A stretch of 64,000 nucleotides of DNA from J027 sp965215855 (GTDB lineage: Bacteria > Chloroflexota > Anaerolineae > Aggregatilineales > J027), in the NCBI GenBank assembly GCA_965215855.1, contig CBDCER010000002.1:682001-746000 (forward strand). Direction: 5' to 3'. Positions 32,043-41,511 of this stretch are shown here, in pieces (position 1 is the first letter of the stretch; each line of letters opens with the position of its first letter). The notes beneath the pieces are model-generated. The model was given only the letters and a program-made list of their open reading frames with translations, searched no databases and was not told where the DNA came from. The position numbers and the translations under genes are program-made.

Positions 32043-33404
32043 TCACGCCAACTGCACCACCTCGCCAACTTCACTCGGCACATCAGGATCATGTTGGGCG
32101 CACGGCTTGGCATCCACCGTTGTGACAGCCGGTAACCCTTGCGCGGCCTGTCCACCCATATGTCCAGCATCACCAATAATAATATCGGCCTCGCCTCCCG
32201 TCCGGCGCAGCGCCCAAGCCAACGGTAAACATACTACCGTCAACGCTCCCCCGATCACGTACCCCGTGCTGATGCTGTTGTTTAGAGCCACCTGCCCCAA
32301 TGAACTTTGTATCCCAATGCCCCCTGCGCTCGAAATCATACTATCCACCGAAAGTACCGACGCCCGTTGCTCAGTGGGAATAATATGGTGGATATAACTC
32401 TGGCGCACCGGCCCCAACGCTCCTACTGAGGCCATGCCTATCAGCAACAACCCCACCGCCAGATAGAAGCTATTAACCAATCCGATTCCGACCATCGCCA
32501 CCATAAATACCGCAATTGCACCGAGCATCAGCGTCGTGCGTCGTCCATCGTGATTCGTATACCAGTCCACAAACGTATTGCCAACAATCGTCGAAAGCGA
32601 GAGCAACGCCGTCACAACCCCTGCAATCCATATCGCGTCAGGATCACCGTACAACTCCAAGAAATACGGCTGCCAAGCATAAAACGCCCAGCCCATAAAC
32701 CCGAACTGCACGAAAGCCATCAGCATCAAGAGGCGCAGTTGGGGTTCTCGCCAGCCAAATTGAATGCTGTCGTTGGTCAATTTACGCATTTCTGCCGGAA
32801 TCTTCCGCAATGTCAGCGGCTTGGCCTGATACCCAATGTCGTGCATCGTGCGGTAGGCGATGCCAAACACAATCACCAGGAACACCGCTCGCAGCATATA
32901 CGGAATCGCTATATCCAGCGTACCAATCACACCACCGCCTATCGAGCCAATCAGCATTGCCAAACCAGTGATTTGTGCCCCACGTGCGAAAACATGGTCG
33001 AGTGCGCCCTCGTAGTTGGTGGCTTCTAGAGCATCCACCAACCAAGCTTCGACTGCACCGGAGTAGAACGTGAACCCCAATCCCAGAAAGACCGACGTAA
33101 CCAGAAACCACAGTAGCCCGGCATCAATTAGCGAACCAGCCACATAGCCTAGCGTCGCAGCCATCAATACCAACGCGCTCAACAAAAACGACACGCGCCT
33201 GCCGAGGGTATCGGCTACTACGCCTGTCGGAATTTCAAAGACGACCAATCCCAATGTATAAAACGCATTGGCAATGAATACTTGACCAATATTCAGACCC
33301 GCGTCCAGCAAAAACAGTGTGTTAACGCCCCAGATCAATGATGCCGAAAACGTATAAAGCCCCGCAATCCAAAAATAACTGCGAATGACGTGCTGCGATG
33401 TCAT
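32043..33404 (-). CDS. MFS transporter
   Basis: 453 residues with twelve hydrophobic segments in the MFS 6+6 pattern. The loop-2/3 motif is readable as GVVADTLGRRVSFLLSALVL, and the TM5 region includes FYSGAVEAWLVDALE as in drug-efflux-type MFS proteins. The C-terminal about 45 residues are soluble. Substrate unknown. It lies 35 bases after the ABC permease gene on the same strand. Confidence 0.82.
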   Translation of the reverse strand: MTSQHVIRSYFWIAGLYTFSASLIWGVNTLFLLDAGLNIGQVFIANAFYTLGLVVFEIPTGVVADTLGRRVSFLLSALVLMAATLGYVAGSLIDAGLLWFLVTSVFLGLGFTFYSGAVEAWLVDALEATNYEGALDHVFARGAQITGLAMLIGSIGGGVIGTLDIAIPYMLRAVFLVIVFGIAYRTMHDIGYQAKPLTLRKIPAEMRKLTNDSIQFGWREPQLRLLMLMAFVQFGFMGWAFYAWQPYFLELYGDPDAIWIAGVVTALLSLSTIVGNTFVDWYTNHDGRRTTLMLGAIAVFMVAMVGIGLVNSFYLAVGLLLIGMASVGALGPVRQSYIHHIIPTEQRASVLSVDSMISSAGGIGIQSSLGQVALNNSISTGYVIGGALTVVCLPLAWALRRTGGEADIIIGDAGHMGGQAAQGLPAVTTVDAKPCAQHDPDVPSEVGEVVQLA

Positions 33405-33439
33405 GGATCAGTCCTTACAATAATTGAGTTGAGAAAATG

Positions 33440-34186
33440 TTACAGATCTTTCCGGGCAAAATGCACCGCCGCCACTGTCACCGCCCCAATAGACGGCACA
33501 CTAAAACTGACCACTGTCCGTAACTGGTCGCTCCGCTCATAATCCCCGGCAAGCACCAACGGCAGATTGTCGATGATATAGGCAGGCGAGAGATAATCAC
33601 CACCCAACAACGACAGTAAGAACCCAGACATATACCATATCACCCACACCACCACCATCGCCACCAACGTGCGGTTGAAGATTGTGCTACACGTCACGGC
33701 CAAATTGGTCAGCAACACCAGAAACGTCCCCACAATCACCACCGACCACGCAATGCCCGCCCTTGACAAATCTTCCTCGGTATTTTGCAAAATAATTAGA
33801 ATCGGTGGCAAAACCACCGCTAGATAAATGCCCAGCACCGTTACCAGCCGGGCGCTCATCTTGGCAAGAATATACTCATAGCGCGTGACGGCTTTGCTGA
33901 GGATGCTATCCGCCACCACGCCCGCCTCTGAAGACACCGCCCCGCTGCTGATGACGATAACCACCGTACTCCAGATCACCAGAAACGTCCCCAATAGGTT
34001 AGCAATCGCTATCGCGGGTGTGCCTTCATTCAGTGCCTCCGCAATGGTAAGCACCGACTGGAACGCCATCAGCAACAGCCAGATTCGCACCACCCACGAC
34101 CTGACCATGCCGATCAGATCAGCTTCCAGCAGTGCCAGAAACGGCATTGCCCTCCGGTTCCACCTGGAGAATTCGGGAGAAGCCAT
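33440..34186 (-). CDS. ABC-2-type transporter permease
   Basis: 248 residues with six predicted membrane segments. The start at 34186 has GGAG seven bases upstream and overlaps the ATPase gene by 68 bases; an inner ATG at 34147 is possible. It forms the membrane half of the exporter with the preceding ATPase. No substrate clue. Confidence 0.82.
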   Translation of the reverse strand: MASPEFSRWNRRAMPFLALLEADLIGMVRSWVVRIWLLLMAFQSVLTIAEALNEGTPAIAIANLLGTFLVIWSTVVIVISSGAVSSEAGVVADSILSKAVTRYEYILAKMSARLVTVLGIYLAVVLPPILIILQNTEEDLSRAGIAWSVVIVGTFLVLLTNLAVTCSTIFNRTLVAMVVVWVIWYMSGFLLSLLGGDYLSPAYIIDNLPLVLAGDYERSDQLRTVVSFSVPSIGAVTVAAVHFARKDL

Positions 34187-35123
34187 GCGAACGCTCCTCT
34201 TCTACCAACTGTATAAACGCCGCCACCATCTCGTCATCCAACGAATTGATGGCGACCAACTGCACGTCCGTTTCAGCCATCACCTGGAGGATTTGCGCCA
34301 GTCGCTCCGCCACCACATCCCCCTCGGCAAAATACACCTTCAGAGACGCCAGCCCGCGCTCCCACTCTATATTCTTCTGATCTTGCTCCAGGCGGCTGCA
34401 CAATCCATCTAAATCGCCGTCCAGTTCAAGTTCAATCGCCGTCGAGCGCGTCAACTGCTTCATCTCGCGCACCGGCCCATTGAAAATAAGCTTGCCCTCA
34501 CTCAACACCCCGATATGATCGCACACCTTTTTGATGTCACTCAGGTTATGCGACGACACCAGGATCGTCTTGTCGTGTCCCAACTCTTTGATAAGGTCAA
34601 TGGTATACTGTCGGCCTTCCGGATCCAGTCCTGCCGTCGGCTCATCCCACACCAATAGTTCAGGATCATTCATCAGCGAGGCCGCAATCCCGAGCCGCGT
34701 CGTCATGCCCGTCGAAAACTCTTTGACCTTCTGCGACGCCGCTGACAGCAATCCCACCGCCCGCAACAATGCCGCGAGTCGTGGTTTTCGCACCTCACGC
34801 GGCAGCCCGAACAACTTGCCCACAAAATCCAGATACATGATCGGATTCATGTCTTTGGGAAAGCGGGGATTGGTCGGCAAGAATCCGATTCGCGCCCGCA
34901 GGTGCAGTGCATTCGGTGTCATCGGCTCATCGAATACCATGACACTGCCTGCTGTTGGCCGCTGCAATCCTAACAACAGCTTAATCGTCGTCGTCTTTCC
35001 GGCCCCATTCGGCCCTACCAACCCGAACACCGAGCCTTGCGGAACCGTCAGATTCGCGCCATTCAGCGCGATATGCTTGTTGCTGTAAATCTTGGTCAAA
35101 TTCCGAGTTTCGATGATATTCAC
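34119..35123 (-). CDS. ABC transporter ATP-binding protein
   Basis: 334 residues. Walker A GPNGAGKTT (about 38-46), signature region KEFSTGMTTRLGIAASL (the canonical LSGGQ is STGMT), Walker B LLVWDEPTAGLDPEG and the switch His in VSSHNLSD. A C-terminal extension of about 110 residues, as in CcmA/YxlF-like export ATPases. Pairs with the overlapping permease. Confidence 0.9.
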   Translation of the reverse strand: MNIIETRNLTKIYSNKHIALNGANLTVPQGSVFGLVGPNGAGKTTTIKLLLGLQRPTAGSVMVFDEPMTPNALHLRARIGFLPTNPRFPKDMNPIMYLDFVGKLFGLPREVRKPRLAALLRAVGLLSAASQKVKEFSTGMTTRLGIAASLMNDPELLVWDEPTAGLDPEGRQYTIDLIKELGHDKTILVSSHNLSDIKKVCDHIGVLSEGKLIFNGPVREMKQLTRSTAIELELDGDLDGLCSRLEQDQKNIEWERGLASLKVYFAEGDVVAERLAQILQVMAETDVQLVAINSLDDEMVAAFIQLVEEERSHGFSRILQVEPEGNAVSGTAGS

Positions 35124-35150
35124 GTTGAAACTCCAGATACACTATCGCAG

Positions 35151-35933
35151 TCACTCCCCCCGATAAGCCGCGATAATCTCCGCCAGGATACTGACCGCGA
35201 TTTCCTGTGGCGTCTCCCCATGAATATCCAGTCCAATCGGCGAACGCACGCGCTCTAATGCTTCCTCCGACACGCCATATTCATCAATCAACACCTGCCG
35301 CGTCAATGCCCAACGCCGCCGCGACCCGATCAGCCCCAGATACCGCGCCTCACTCGCCAACAATTTCGGGAACAACTGCACATCAATCTGCTGGCCCCGC
35401 GTCACCGCCGCCACGAACGTCAGTCGGCCAATTTCCACCTGAGCCAGCAACTCCTCCGGTGACATAGCGTAGTAGCCATCCATTTCCGGAATCTGCTCTG
35501 GCGAACACAACTCCGTCCGGTCATCGCTGACCAGCACCCGGAATCCACTCCATTTTGCCAGTTCCGCCACCGCCTTGCCGACATGCCCGCAGCCAATCAC
35601 GACCACCGTCGGCAGCAACCCCACCGGCTCCACGAACACCTCCAGAGTGCCACCACAAATGCCGGGATCGCCATCCTTTATATCCGTCAGGTTATAAGTA
35701 AGCGTGACAGACTGCCCGGTCTGCATGACCCTCTGGCCTTCTTCGACCACCAGGGCCTCCATCGCCCCGCCGCCCACCGTGCCCACAATCGAGCCATCCG
35801 GCCACACCAGCATCTTACTCCCCGCCTGTCGGGGAACCGATCCCTGTGTCCGGATGACCGTCGCCAGCGCCGCTGCTTTTCCATCGCGTTCAGCCTCGGC
35901 CAGCGCCTCAAAAACTGCTAATGCCTCACTCAT
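35151..35933 (-). CDS. xdhC: XdhC/CoxI-family molybdenum-enzyme maturation factor
   Basis: About 260 residues from the ATG at 35933, which overlaps the stop of the molybdenum hydroxylase (ATGA). The N-terminal XdhC domain has GSVPRQAGSKMLVWPDGSIV and GTVGGGAMEA; the C-terminal Rossmann domain has VVVIGCGHVGKAVAELA and a final YLGLIGSRRR. XdhC proteins bind Moco and promote its sulfuration and insertion into xanthine dehydrogenase-type enzymes, so the coupling to the hydroxylase gene gives the functional context. The frame is open upstream to 36011 but inside the preceding gene. Confidence 0.9.
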   Translation of the reverse strand: MSEALAVFEALAEAERDGKAAALATVIRTQGSVPRQAGSKMLVWPDGSIVGTVGGGAMEALVVEEGQRVMQTGQSVTLTYNLTDIKDGDPGICGGTLEVFVEPVGLLPTVVVIGCGHVGKAVAELAKWSGFRVLVSDDRTELCSPEQIPEMDGYYAMSPEELLAQVEIGRLTFVAAVTRGQQIDVQLFPKLLASEARYLGLIGSRRRWALTRQVLIDEYGVSEEALERVRSPIGLDIHGETPQEIAVSILAEIIAAYRGE

Positions 35934-38293
35934 ACGCCGTTGGCTTTCTCTTGCAGCGCCCGCCACACCTTCTCTGGCAGAATCGGCGCATCCAGCACCC
36001 ACACGCCGCACGCATCGTATACCGCGTTGCAGATCGCTGGGCCAACGCCATCCAGCGGAATTTCAGCCACCGCCTTAGCTCCAAACGGCCCGCTTTCTTC
36101 GTATGTCTCGATGAAGATCACGCCCAGATCCGGCATTTCATCCGCCCGGTAAATCTTATAGCCATCGAACTGCCGGTTTAGCATCGAGCCGTTGTCATCG
36201 AAGGCCATTTCCTCACAATGTGCATAACCCAACGCTTGCACCATGCCGCCTTCGATTTGCCCGCTGGCCGTCACCGGATTGATGATAACGCCACTATCGA
36301 CGGCCATCACCAGTTCATCCACTGTAAACTGGCCGGTTTCAATGTCCAGCGTAATCGTTGCAAACTGTGCCCCAAATGGCGGTGGACTCTCCGGGCTGAC
36401 ATAGCTTGCGATGCCCATAATCTGGTGCTGATCCTCATGATGCAGGCTGTTCAGCGCCACTTCACGGTGCGTTACCGAGCGTCCGTCCGGCGTCCACACC
36501 GCCTGATCTCTCAACTCCAACACTTCAGGCCCTACCAGGGCATCATCATCGGCATCTTTATTGAACATATTCGCTGCCACATTCCGCATCTGTCCAGCTA
36601 CTTGTTCCGCCGCGATTTGCGCCGCACGTCCGCTGATGTATGTCGTGGATGAGGCATACGCGCCTTTATCAAATGGTGTGAAATCCGTATCTGACGAATA
36701 GGCGATGATGTCTGTCACCTCACAACCCAACACCTCTGCCGCGATTTGCGCCAGCACTGTGTCCGACCCTGTTCCCAAATCCGTTGCGCCGACCAGCAAG
36801 TTAAACGATCCATCATCATTGATCTTGATACTGGCCGCCCCCATATCCAGCCGGGGAATCGCCGTACCCTGCATCACACATGCCACACCAATGCCGCGTC
36901 GTAAGTGGGGCTTGCCGGGAACTTCGCGCCATGTCGCGTTGCCAAAACGCTCCGACCATCGGATGGCCGCCGCGCCTTGCGCCACGCAATCCTCCAATCC
37001 GCAGGTGTTGATATATTCAGGATGAGCCTCGCGCCCTTCGCTCCACGCCTTGCTGACGGGGTGCATGTCGCCCGCTTTCAGTGCATTCTTCAACCGGAAT
37101 TCCAGCGGATCAAAGCCCATCTCGCGGCTGATCCATTCCATGTGTGGTTCCAACGCCCAGAATCCTTGCGGCACACCATAGCCGCGATAGGCTCCACTCG
37201 GTGGTGTATTCGTATACACAATATCGGCATGGAACTTGATGTTCGGCGCGTTATAGAGTGCCATCGCCTTATGGCCGGTATTGCCCGCCACCGTCAGCGC
37301 ATGGCCGCCCGTCGCCCCGGTGTCCGACAGCGCATACATTTCGTTGGCGACCACCCGCCCATCATTCGTCACGCCCGTTTTCATCGTGACATACATTGGG
37401 TGACGACTGCGGCTGGCATAGAATTCTTCCTCACGGGTATATTCAAACCGCACCGGACGCCCCGTCACAATCGTCAAATGTGCTGCCACATCCTCGGTCA
37501 AAACTTCCTGCTTGACACCGAATCCGCCCCCAATACGCGGCTTTATCACCCGAATCCGCTTTTCATCCAGCCCCAACACCGGGGCCAGAATCCGCCGCAC
37601 ATGGAACGGAACCTGCGTGCTGGTCCGAATTACCAGCCGGTCATTTTCATCCCACCAGGTCAGGGTCACATGTGGTTCATTCGGCGTCTGCTGCACCTTC
37701 GGGCTGTAATAGGTGCGCTCGAAGACGCGATCTGCCTCGGCAAACCCCGCCTCTACGCTACCCAACTCCCACTCGATCACCGCCGCTAGGTTGCGATCTT
37801 TATCTTCAATCAGCCAGCTATCTTCCTCGTCATGCAGCACTGGCGCACCAGGTTGCATACTTTCGCGGGGGTCAAAGACCGTCGGTAGTAATTCATACTC
37901 AACCTCAATCAAATCCAACGCCTGCAACGCGATGGCTTCTGTCTCCGCTGCCACCATCGCCACGCGATCTCCTACAAAACGCACCTTATAATCCAGGCTG
38001 TAGTTATCATGTGGCCCCGGCTCAGGATCAGACTGCCCAGCGGTTGTATAGGGCACTCGCGGCAAATCATGGTGGGTCAATACGGCATGAACGCCTGGCA
38101 AGGCCCGTGCCTTGCTCACATCAATACTTTTGATAAGCGCGTGCGGATGGGGACTCCACAGCACCTTCGCCGTCAACATGCCCCGCATATCTACATCATC
38201 GGCAAATGCTGGTTTACCTTGCACAAGCTTCTTGGCATCAACTTTGGGCCTCGGCTTACCTACCTGTTGAAGCCGTTCGCGGTCCGGCTGCAA
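35930..38293 (-). CDS. Xanthine dehydrogenase-family molybdopterin-binding subunit
   Basis: 787 residues as read from a TTG at 38293. Starts VGKPRPKVDAKKLVQGKPAF, the N-terminus of this subfamily, and shows the Moco motifs GGGFGVKQE, SGAYRGYGVPQGFWALE and DLGTGSDTVLAQIAAE, and near the end AKAVAEIPLDGVGPAICNAV. The glutamate there fits the catalytic base of the family. Expected reaction: hydroxylation of a purine or other N-heterocycle or aldehyde using water. The lack of an ATG and the continuity with the domain upstream suggest it was one polypeptide with the Fe-S-type domain. No FAD subunit is present. Confidence 0.88.
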   Translation of the reverse strand: MQPDRERLQQVGKPRPKVDAKKLVQGKPAFADDVDMRGMLTAKVLWSPHPHALIKSIDVSKARALPGVHAVLTHHDLPRVPYTTAGQSDPEPGPHDNYSLDYKVRFVGDRVAMVAAETEAIALQALDLIEVEYELLPTVFDPRESMQPGAPVLHDEEDSWLIEDKDRNLAAVIEWELGSVEAGFAEADRVFERTYYSPKVQQTPNEPHVTLTWWDENDRLVIRTSTQVPFHVRRILAPVLGLDEKRIRVIKPRIGGGFGVKQEVLTEDVAAHLTIVTGRPVRFEYTREEEFYASRSRHPMYVTMKTGVTNDGRVVANEMYALSDTGATGGHALTVAGNTGHKAMALYNAPNIKFHADIVYTNTPPSGAYRGYGVPQGFWALEPHMEWISREMGFDPLEFRLKNALKAGDMHPVSKAWSEGREAHPEYINTCGLEDCVAQGAAAIRWSERFGNATWREVPGKPHLRRGIGVACVMQGTAIPRLDMGAASIKINDDGSFNLLVGATDLGTGSDTVLAQIAAEVLGCEVTDIIAYSSDTDFTPFDKGAYASSTTYISGRAAQIAAEQVAGQMRNVAANMFNKDADDDALVGPEVLELRDQAVWTPDGRSVTHREVALNSLHHEDQHQIMGIASYVSPESPPPFGAQFATITLDIETGQFTVDELVMAVDSGVIINPVTASGQIEGGMVQALGYAHCEEMAFDDNGSMLNRQFDGYKIYRADEMPDLGVIFIETYEESGPFGAKAVAEIPLDGVGPAICNAVYDACGVWVLDAPILPEKVWRALQEKANGV

Positions 38294-38936
38294 CCGTCAT
38301 CACTGGAAGTGGTGTCGTTTTGACCTGCGTCCGTGGCCCACTGCCACCGCCCATCCAATCATCTTCAGGTGGCTCGGCCTGTGGTGGCGTAAACAACCCT
38401 GGTGGAGCCGGAATCGCCCCATCCATATCAATGGGTGGCACATCTTCGCATCTTCCCGCAAAATCGCTGCTGCCCGCAAGACCGCCTGCACCGGTTTCAC
38501 ATAACCTGTATCCCGGCTCAAAACCCCTGCCAGCGCCTCACGCACCTGCGCTTCAGTCGGATCAGAGATTTCATTCAGCAGCGCCAACGCACATAGTACA
38601 AACGCTGGTGTTTCATAACCACCTTGAATAGCCCCTGTCTCCACAAATGCCTGTTGCAACGCGTGAAGTGGTTCCGACCCCTCTCCAACCACGTTCCTGT
38701 GCGCCACCCACGCCCTCAATTGTCAGCACCTCACGGTTTGCCACCTGATGCGCCAGAATCATACCCGCTAGGACAGGCCGTCCATCCAGCAACACCGTAT
38801 CCGTGCCGCTGATACCCCACTCATCACCAAATTTGACGCCCACGTAGCCATAACGCCGCAGCGCCCGTAGCAACGTTTCATTCGCCGCCACATCAAAAAC
38901 AACATCTTGACCATTAAGCTTAAATTCAACGTTCAT
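38256..38936 (-). pseudogene. Fe-S-type N-terminal domain of the hydroxylase, cysteine-free and frame-broken
   Basis: Starts at the ATG at 38936 (GAGG upstream), seven bases after the glycosyltransferase. Frame 1 (38936 to about 38690) gives the ferredoxin-like domain: VKFGDEWGISGTDTVLLDG, then RPVLAGMILAHQ. Frame 2 (about 38690-38445) gives the alpha-helical domain: LHALQQAFVETGAIQGGYE, TPA..., and GVLSRDTGYVKPVQAV. Frame 1 resumes for a Pro-rich linker (38441-38256), which meets the hydroxylase in frame 2. The usual ligands C-x4-C-x2-C, C, C-x2-C and C-x-C are here D, S, D, G, G, E, S and D. So neither 2Fe-2S cluster could bind in the normal way, although the surrounding motifs are conserved. 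The three frame breaks are either sequencing indels or decay. Confidence 0.8.
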
Positions 38937-38943
38937 ATTATCC

Positions 38944-41496
38944 TCAGTCAACCTCGATCTCGCCCAAAAATAAGCGGTCACCACTATCACCAGTATACCG
39001 CGTTTGCGAATTTGGTTCGTATATCCCAATCGCCAGCGAATATTGCCCTTCCGGAAGTCCCTCCAAGTCTAGCACAACTTGATCTTGCACCATCCCCGGC
39101 AACCAGTTACCCGGCGGCAACATTCCGCCACCCGGCCACGTATCTACCTGTCGCACAGGCGGCTGCGTGGGATCGTCATACACATGCACGAATATCTTGC
39201 CATCACGCTCACCATCTCCCGCCGAATACCATGTCACTGTGATGATAACCGTATCATCAGCCAGCTGATAATCTGCGGCGACCAGCTGCACTTCATGTCC
39301 CTCAAACGGGTCATGGAACACCATTGCCACATCATCCGGTGCTGGCACTGGCTCAAAATTCCCACCATAGATCCAATATGCAGACGGCTGGTATGTACCT
39401 TCCGCCTCTAGGCAGAATCGGCTCTCCGCCGCCGAAAGCAGAAACGGCACATCCATCCATTCTCCAGGCCGGTTTGGAACCACCTGCACCGCCTCCACAC
39501 TATCACACCCGACCAGCAGCCGCGCTGCATTCTCCGCATGAACCCGCAACACTATTAAATAATGGCTTTGTTCATCCAACACTGGCAGATCAAATGCTTC
39601 TCCCCCATTGATAATCCGTCCCCCATCTATGCCTGCACACGGTTCCCGATCACAAGTAGCATACGGCAAACTTCGCACTACCGACACAAAACCCGCTACT
39701 GGCTCATCGTTCCACCATTCATAATTGAAATCACGTTCGCTAGCAATATTCCCTACATTCAAGACCGCTAGTGGTTCGGCAAACCCCACCACACTCAACT
39801 GCGGCTCGCGCATGAAATCCTCTGTCGGCCAATTCGCCACCGACACAATTTGCGTACTCGTCGCCGATGCCACCGTATTTTCTGGCAATGGAAATGTAAA
39901 GCGTGCCAGTTCCTCGCCAAACACTCCTGCCTGCTCCAACAACGGTAACGATTGAATATCGTGATACACCGCAAAATAATCGGGCCGGTTCGGATGATTT
40001 GTCATCGTGTCGTAAATCACACCCGACCCCTGCCGCCATGCCAATGCTACGTCTGCCGATGTCAGTCCCACAACATCGTATGTCGCTCGATTTCCTACAT
40101 AACGCACCACACCCACATCATGAACACCAATCCGCGCATTTTCTGGCAACTCAGCATCAATCCAGCGTGCCATTGCGATCTGCTGGTGGCGAACCACTGC
40201 GATATTGTCGTGATAACGCCGCGCATATTCCAGTGTCGTCCAACTGGACAGCACCAGGATCCCCGACGCCACACCTACTGACAACCACCGCCAACGTTGC
40301 GCTCGTATCCGCACCAGCAGCCAACCTGCCAACGGAAATATCAATGCCATCAAAGGCAACTGGTATCGCTTAAAATGCCAGAATGCCGTATCTAGTGTCG
40401 CAATCGCCCCACTCATCACCAGCAACCAGCACCCGGCCAATAACTCTGGCATAACTTCCCGCCGCCGCCAGCTGTCTCGCGCACCCATCAACACTGCCGC
40501 TAGCGCCAAAATCACCAACATCGACGGCACATAGCGCCCATCCGCTGGATTGCGTCCGCTGACCAGCTCGCGCCACATCCGTCCCCAGAATTCTAGGCTG
40601 ATTTCAATACGTTCCGATAAGGGGATCGTTACGTTATACAGGTGCGATTTCGCCAGATTACCACTGGCCGTCATATCACCTGTCACCATCCAGTTCACTA
40701 GCGGTTGCATCCCCGACGCTAGCAACGGCAACACCATCCACCATCGAATCCGCCGCTCGTTCCATGCCAATGCCGCCACCACTGTCACCGCAACCACCGC
40801 ACCCTCTGGTCTCGCCAACGCCGCTACACCCGCTAAGAGCGTGACATAAATACATCGTTGCTCTGGCCTAGCGATCCCAAACACTAGAGAACAAGTTCCT
40901 CTCCCATGTTTCGGGGAGGTTAGGAGGGGGCTGCCTACATACAACACCCCCATCACTGCCACCAAAAACAGCAGCGTCTCCATGCCACTCAACGCTGCCC
41001 ACACAATCGGCCCACTGACCACAAACGCCAGCATCAACATCCCCGCAATCGCATAATCCGAACGACGTGGACGCGCTGGCAATACTATCTTATAAATCAA
41101 CCATGCACTCAGCAGAAAAAACAGGCTCCCCAGCCCGACTGCCCAATATGCCAGCTTCAAGCCCTGAAAGCCCAGCAAATACCCAGCTGCCAGCAATGGC
41201 GTATACAAGAAACTCGTCGCGCCCGACGTCGGATCATCGCCGGGGTTATAGACATATGGCTCACCATTTGCCATTTGTCGCGCATATTGGAAATGGATAT
41301 AGGTGTCATCCAGCGGCATCACCAGCGATCCTTCGCTGGCTTTCAACCCCATCGACAGATAAACGATCATCACTGCGCCCCATACCACGCACAGCACCGT
41401 CCATGCCCGCAAATCTGCCGACCACCGTCCCCCATACCACAGATGAGAAATCTCTCTCCTCGCGGTCGGCGGATGATGTTTGACCACTGAATTCAT
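38944..41496 (-). CDS. GT-C-type membrane glycosyltransferase
   Basis: 850 residues. The N-terminal half has about ten membrane helices; after the first comes MPLDDTYIHFQYARQMANGE, with the acidic pair typical of GT-C enzymes, and NPGDDPTSGATSFLYTPLLA. The C-terminal about 350 residues are extracytoplasmic beta-rich modules. Residues about 192-220 (GSPLLTSPKHGRGTCSL...) interrupt a membrane region and are encoded by a dispersed palindromic repeat. Likely transfers sugars from a polyprenyl carrier to a surface acceptor. Confidence 0.75.
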   Translation of the reverse strand: MNSVVKHHPPTARREISHLWYGGRWSADLRAWTVLCVVWGAVMIVYLSMGLKASEGSLVMPLDDTYIHFQYARQMANGEPYVYNPGDDPTSGATSFLYTPLLAAGYLLGFQGLKLAYWAVGLGSLFFLLSAWLIYKIVLPARPRRSDYAIAGMLMLAFVVSGPIVWAALSGMETLLFLVAVMGVLYVGSPLLTSPKHGRGTCSLVFGIARPEQRCIYVTLLAGVAALARPEGAVVAVTVVAALAWNERRIRWWMVLPLLASGMQPLVNWMVTGDMTASGNLAKSHLYNVTIPLSERIEISLEFWGRMWRELVSGRNPADGRYVPSMLVILALAAVLMGARDSWRRREVMPELLAGCWLLVMSGAIATLDTAFWHFKRYQLPLMALIFPLAGWLLVRIRAQRWRWLSVGVASGILVLSSWTTLEYARRYHDNIAVVRHQQIAMARWIDAELPENARIGVHDVGVVRYVGNRATYDVVGLTSADVALAWRQGSGVIYDTMTNHPNRPDYFAVYHDIQSLPLLEQAGVFGEELARFTFPLPENTVASATSTQIVSVANWPTEDFMREPQLSVVGFAEPLAVLNVGNIASERDFNYEWWNDEPVAGFVSVVRSLPYATCDREPCAGIDGGRIINGGEAFDLPVLDEQSHYLIVLRVHAENAARLLVGCDSVEAVQVVPNRPGEWMDVPFLLSAAESRFCLEAEGTYQPSAYWIYGGNFEPVPAPDDVAMVFHDPFEGHEVQLVAADYQLADDTVIITVTWYSAGDGERDGKIFVHVYDDPTQPPVRQVDTWPGGGMLPPGNWLPGMVQDQVVLDLEGLPEGQYSLAIGIYEPNSQTRYTGDSGDRLFLGEIEVD
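40894..40933. repeat. Dispersed palindromic repeat, family B, inside a coding region
   Basis: This 40-base unit matches 56239-56278 at about 37 of 40 positions and in the same orientation. It reads through in frame within the GT-C gene, adding a basic Gly/Pro/Ser-rich insert between two hydrophobic segments. Confidence 0.75.
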
Positions 41497-41511
41497 CCGT
41501 CTACCTGAACG

